The position numbers and the translations under genes were made by a program. A model generated the notes under the pieces. The model had not been told where the DNA came from. It ran no database searches and worked only from the letters and a program-made list of their open reading frames with translations. Of a DNA stretch of 64,000 nucleotides, positions 59,869-64,000 are shown piece by piece; within the stretch, counting starts at the first letter, position 1; each line of letters begins with the position of its first letter. The stretch comes from Kudoa neothunni (lineage: Eukaryota; Cnidaria), in assembly GCA_964304625.1 (NCBI GenBank), contig OZ199840.1, positions 3,720,001 to 3,784,000 on the forward strand, read 5' to 3'.

Positions 59869-62281
59869 CCCTCGGAAGCCGGAACACAAAAAACTAACAC
59901 GTGTGCCAAAGGGGGTGCATAAGGCACCCCAGAGATTCTCAATTTTCCTGCGCTTATTTGATAGGATTTATTATTTAAAATGGTTAATAATCACTTAAAC
60001 TTGAATAAAACCATATTTGGAGTAAAAATAATTAAACCATTTAGAAGAAAAATACAAGTGATTAATAATGAGTATTTCCATAATAAAGGCACGGTAAAAC
60101 ATTATACTTACCAGAAATATAGATTATGTAATAAAAAGGCTATTTGTAAATTTAGAGAAAACTTAATTCTAATTTTAATGAGTTTCTATCATTTTTATGA
60201 AACAGTCGGCAGCAGCATCGTGATAGGATTACCCCACAATATTCGTTAATCTTTAATTATGCCGAGGGATTAAACTAGCCGGGGAGCAATTTGAGGCAAT
60301 GAATGTTGATAAATTAACTTCAATTTTGAAATATCCCGATATTAGCAAGTTTTAACATAAAAAATCAATTTGGGCATAAAACTACAACCAGTTCTTAGCG
60401 CTAAGAACATTAAATGAGAAATATAATTATTAAGTGATACGAATTTATTTTTATCTCTAAACCTCAGGAATCAATCTTATTTTCCAATTTTCATCAGTTT
60501 TAATATCAAAAATATATTTTTTTAATAAAATTAATCTAAACTGATTATAAATTTACAGGTTTTTTGCATACACTGCATAAAATTCTAGTCTTCCGGTCAA
60601 TAGTTCTAGGGCAGTGGACACATCTTGAATGCAATCCTGTTGAAATTTCGTTGTTCAAAGTGGATAATTCATTATTTCCTACGTGGTTATTAAATATATC
60701 GGATCCAGATTTGAGACGTGCATGATAAACATTGTTTAACGTTTGTCGAAACAAAACATTAGGTTTGATGAGTTCCATCACCAATTCACGAAGAAAATAC
60801 TGCCTGCGACCTAGATCAGTTGATCGCCAAACTGGATTGTTTAACATCCAAATTATGTAAGCACTCAACGCTGGCATGTCAGTTAGGTCCATAAACATTT
60901 TTAAGGCCATCTTCTTGTTGTTCGCGAACAGGTATAGAGTTGGGTTATCCGGTCACCGTTATCAGCATCTCCCTTCATCTTATTGTAATGAACAATAATT
61001 TCAGGTCGTCTTCTTTCTGATTATTCAACCGAGTTATCGTGAAATTCCGTAGATAACAGAAAAACATTACGATTCTTCTTTGGAACATACAACACAGTTG
61101 TCAAGTTGTCACAGAAACAAAAAGTTGAGGAGAGTTCATCACGATTAGCGTCCCAGTCAAAGTTATATTTCTCTCCAACAAAAATAACGCCAAAGGAACG
61201 GAGTTGAAAATGTTTTCGGTGGTCAATCCTCGTCCACTACCATAAAACGGACTCATGAGATCCTTGACAACCCTTTCACCTTGCTTACTTTCTTTGACGT
61301 CTCCGATTTTTCCGGTGTATGGCTGAACTTTCAGCAAATATGACGTATTAACATCAACGACAACCCACAATTTCATGCAAAACTGGACAGGCTTACTTTT
61401 TATATACACTCGAAAGGGACATCTGCCACGGAAGCCTACCATTCGCTCATCAATCGTTATATATGTACCAGGCGAACAGTTTTTTTAATGCTTCGTTAAT
61501 TTGTTCAAAAATCTCAATGATTGGTTCAAATTTATCTCGAGAAGCGTAAAACCTTGGTGCTCCTGTTGACCTGTCATCGAAACGAATGGTGGTTCGGTAA
61601 ATAAGACTGAATCTATCTCTCGAAATAGCGGCTGAGAAGAATGCTTGCTTAAATAACCGATTCATTCCCCAAATATTTCTCAGTGATACTCTAGATCCAT
61701 TACCACGTCCAGTTACAATCAAAACACCCAGAAAAGCCATCAATTCCTCCATTGTTATTGTATTCATGCTGTTATAGCGATCAATGGATTTCCGAAACTT
61801 ATTCGTATAGAATAATATTTTTTCTATGGAAATATTAATTTGTTGCAAAATTGTTCATAAATCAGCATACACTTACAAACCCGAATGATTAAAACGTGAT
61901 TCGCGCGACTTTCTGGGTAATCTCATATTAATACGATAATCCGTCGGGGACAATTAAGGACTAACTGTTATTGGACTCATTCGACTTTTATTTATATTAT
62001 AAAATCTTTTCGGATATTTTTTTTTATTTTTTGATAATAAAAATATTATCTAAAAGCATTAGCAAGTATCATTAGCGCAAAAATAAATAACTCCAAATTT
62101 AAAGATGCCTCATCTATGTTTAATTTAAAGGGTATAAAAAACATTTTCTAACATATACGAGGCATTAATTATGTTGGAAGATTACGCAAAGCCAAATAAG
62201 GTGCTTTAATATTTAAAGAGGAAAATTTTAACAAATACATACATTGGGGCGCACGAACTATCCCACTTCGTCCCGGAGGGG
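59869..62281 (-). mobile_element. piggyBac element with decayed transposase
   Basis: A 2.41-kb element lies between TTAA sites at 59865-59868 and 62282-62285. Its ends read CCCTCGGAAGCCGG and, reversed, CCCCTCCGGGACGAAG. The size and TTAA target are typical of piggyBac. An inner GCCGAGGGA|TTAA at 60261-60273 might mark a nested or internally deleted copy. Confidence 0.75.
60545..61848 (-). pseudogene. piggyBac transposase remnant
   Basis: Frames in transcript order: 61848-61450 (TMEELMAFLGVLIVTGRG, NIWGMNRLFKQAFF), then after a frameshift TIDERMVGFRGRCPFRVYI and YTGKIGDV to about 61101. A further frame runs through DANRDELSSTFCF, VPKKNRNVFLLST and IIVHYNKMKGDADNGD with at least one stop, and finally 60910-60545 ends in a Cys-rich C-terminus (CVHCP...CSVCKKP). 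This order is that of PGBD/piggyBac transposases. The second catalytic Asp position reads TTEN rather than DN. At least three frame changes plus a stop make it non-functional. It is a domestic DNA transposon fossil, not a host gene. Confidence 0.8.
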
Positions 62282-62319
62282 TTAACGAAACATATTTTTA
62301 AATTTAAAATTTGTTTACG

Positions 62320-62381
62320 AGACATATGCAGCCATTCAAAGAGCCACATCTGGCTCGCGAGTCATAGGTTCACGACCCTTG
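62320..62381. mobile_element. hAT-like terminal fragment
   Basis: AAAGAGCCACATCTGGCTCG followed by GGTTCACGACCCTTG has the classic arrangement of a hAT right end (inverse CAAGGGTCGTGAACC). It lies just outside the piggyBac element. With the end near 59415 it could be the host element into which piggyBac jumped, but the flanks do not form a matching duplication. Confidence 0.45.
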
Positions 62382-63649
62382 GTATAGACGAATATAAATT
62401 CTACAAGAGACAAAAAATTCAAGTGATACTAAGTTTCAATTTTCTGGAAAAAAACAATAATGCGGTTCGTGTCATATATAAATCAATTTCAAATTCTAAC
62501 AATGATCGGAAACGATCTAAACTTTTTTAAATTAGGTATAAAATTTAGTTATTTTTTAGAGGAGGTCATTTAGGATTGCTATATTTGATATGTTGAAATG
62601 TCTCACAGCAACTATCTTAACGTTTATTCATGGAAGATTTTAGAAATATTTTATTACTTTGCATTTTCTTTCTAATGTTGTTGTATTTTTATCTTCGCTT
62701 AGCGCCAAATTTCTAATTTTTCAGGGAATAATGCTACACTGATCAACAGAGCGCCCCGAGGAAAGTGCGCAAAATCGAGTGGTCACGTGATTTTTGTTAC
62801 GCATTTTACTTCACTTACTATCTATTATTTGGACCAAAATTACCCTTATGTTGAAAATATTTGTTTATATAAACATTGGAAACATTTAGAATTATCATTA
62901 AATAAATTCAAAAAAGTGTGCAAAATAGATTACCGACTGTATAAGTATAAGCAGGAATGAATGATAGCTCCAATCATTAAGTGTTAAGTCATGAGGAGTG
63001 AAAAGATAATGTTCATCCTTTCTCAATTATACATAGCAAATTGAGTTAATCAAAATATTTCGGTTTTAATTTATTCTCGAGGTAATTGGGATAATTTTAA
63101 TTTAAGACATTTTTCAATGATATTATTTTCGCATTTAAACAAAAAGTATAATTGATTCCTGACATTCGCATGGAGGAAGGAGTGCGAACTGAACGCGAAA
63201 ATTAGGATGGGGATACGGTGTAAAATTTGTAGGAAAACACTGTTCTAATGTTTCCTTAATATACGAATCATACGTAAAAATCGGCTTGATATAAATATTA
63301 GGTAAGTTTTTTATCAATAACAAGTGTGGACTGATATGTGTGTTGAAGCCGGAATTAAACAAGGAAACTCGTTAGACTTTAGAGTGTCATGCGCGTAGTA
63401 AAAATTTGACGATTTGATCATTAACGACAAGGAAACAATTTCATAATGTCAGAATGAATTAACAATTTTTATAATTATTACCGATGTAAGCACCAGGAGT
63501 AATATAAAATAAAATCATGAATAGAAACGAACACTTAGGTTGAATATTTTTTAACGAACAAAACCGATTGTATTGTACACGAGTGTTGTATTCGCGTTTG
63601 TCCGCTATCATTTCGGAGTGAAACGCTTGCTACGTGAAACCGGCCGACC
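62382..63649. other. Spacer ahead of eL13
   Basis: AT-rich sequence becoming GC-richer from about 63590. No gene or repeat recognised. The last ~60 bases are probably the 5' UTR and promoter of the ribosomal protein gene. Confidence 0.45.
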
Positions 63650-64000
63650 ATGAGACACAACCGAATTATACAAAGCAACCATCTTCGAAAACACTGGAGG
63701 GAAAGAGTTAAAACTCATTTCGACCAACCAGGAAAGAAAGTTCGAAGAAGAAAGCTAAGAGCGAAGAAGGCAGCTGAAATTTCACCAAGACCTGTCGAAG
63801 GTTTGTTGAGACCTATTGTGCAATGCCCAACCTTCAAATACAACATGAAATCGAGAAAGGGTAGAGGTTTTTCACTCAAAGAACTTGAGGTGGGTTTATT
63901 TCATTGCATGGAGTTGTGTGATGTGTTTGTGTGTAGTTGGCTGGAATTAGCAGAATGGTTGCCCCCACCATTGGTATTTCCGTCGACCACAGACGTGTGA
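63650..64000 (+). CDS. RPL13: Large-subunit ribosomal protein eL13, 5' part
   Basis: Exon 1 (63650-63889) encodes 80 residues and exon 2 begins at 63937 and runs off the window. Exon 1 has [20 protein letters not shown], the basic [30 protein letters not shown] and [10 protein letters not shown]. Exon 2 continues [20 protein letters not shown], matching the vertebrate [20 protein letters not shown]. eL13 is a component of the 60S subunit. The first ATG in the frame gives a short polar start ([10 protein letters not shown]), comparable in length to other animals. About 60% of the expected ~210 residues are missing because the window ends. Confidence 0.93.
   Translation: MRHNRIIQSNHLRKHWRERVKTHFDQPGKKVRRRKLRAKKAAEISPRPVEGLLRPIVQCPTFKYNMKSRKGRGFSLKELEVGLFHCMELCDVFVCSWLELAEWLPPPLVFPSTTDV

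Noticed and set aside
60001-60249. Small gene inside the piggyBac 3' region
   Set aside because: An 89-codon lysine-rich frame with no family resemblance, between element end and transposase stop; likely spacer or nested MITE sequence.
59414-62381. One large hAT element containing the piggyBac copy
   Set aside because: Both ends look hAT-like, but the flanking octamers differ and the inner sequences cannot be shown to belong to one element.
1-64000. LTR retroelements, Polintons or other virus-derived copies
   Set aside because: No reverse transcriptase, integrase, capsid, envelope or long direct terminal repeats were recognised anywhere in the window.

Overview
The window is animal (metazoan) nuclear DNA. 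It is strongly AT-rich, uses the standard code, and its genes are cut by many short GT-AG introns (mostly 40-80 nt) with AT-rich spacers of 1-5 kb. The conserved genes (AP-1 gamma-adaptin, bystin, a Vasa-type helicase, ribosomal protein eL13, ADAM proteases) and the transposon mix (Merlin, hAT, Tc1/mariner, piggyBac, tRNA-derived SINEs) fit a small parasitic or simplified animal. A myxozoan or another AT-rich reduced animal is possible, but the sequence alone does not prove it. I saw no LTR retroelement, Polinton or other virus-like fossil, no rRNA and no CRISPR.

Layout. 1.3-3.1 kb and 8.1-10.8 kb (+): two tandem ADAM-like secreted metalloproteases with a signal peptide and no real prodomain. 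The first lacks the cysteine-rich region but keeps the same tail exon. 14-22.3 kb: two inverted hAT-like copies enclose a decayed Merlin transposon, a clean hAT MITE and an intact bystin gene. 22.9 kb: a broken SUMO-like fragment. 24.5-29.8 kb (+): complete AP-1 gamma-adaptin gene in 14 exons. 31.9-48.7 kb (+): three tandem paralogues of a family I do not recognise, reconstructed as about 590-740 aa proteins with a signal sequence, a long extracellular region, one C-terminal membrane helix and a short tail. The first carries in-frame stops before its membrane helix, and the third carries a 1.68 kb long-terminal-repeat transposon in an intron. 51.2-57.5 kb (-): a Vasa (DDX4-type) helicase whose disordered N-terminus is encoded by eleven consecutive small exons, all in phase 1-1. 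58.3-62.4 kb: a Tc1-like MITE, hAT fragments and a decayed piggyBac element. 63.65 kb to the end (+): the start of ribosomal protein eL13.

The household genes (trafficking, ribosome assembly, translation, germline RNA control) are unrelated neighbours and form no operon. The two most unusual features are the tandem membrane-protein family and the symmetric micro-exon array of vasa. All exon structures were inferred by eye from splice signals, reading-frame continuity and paralogue or family comparison. Exon sums are divisible by three for every gene called intact.
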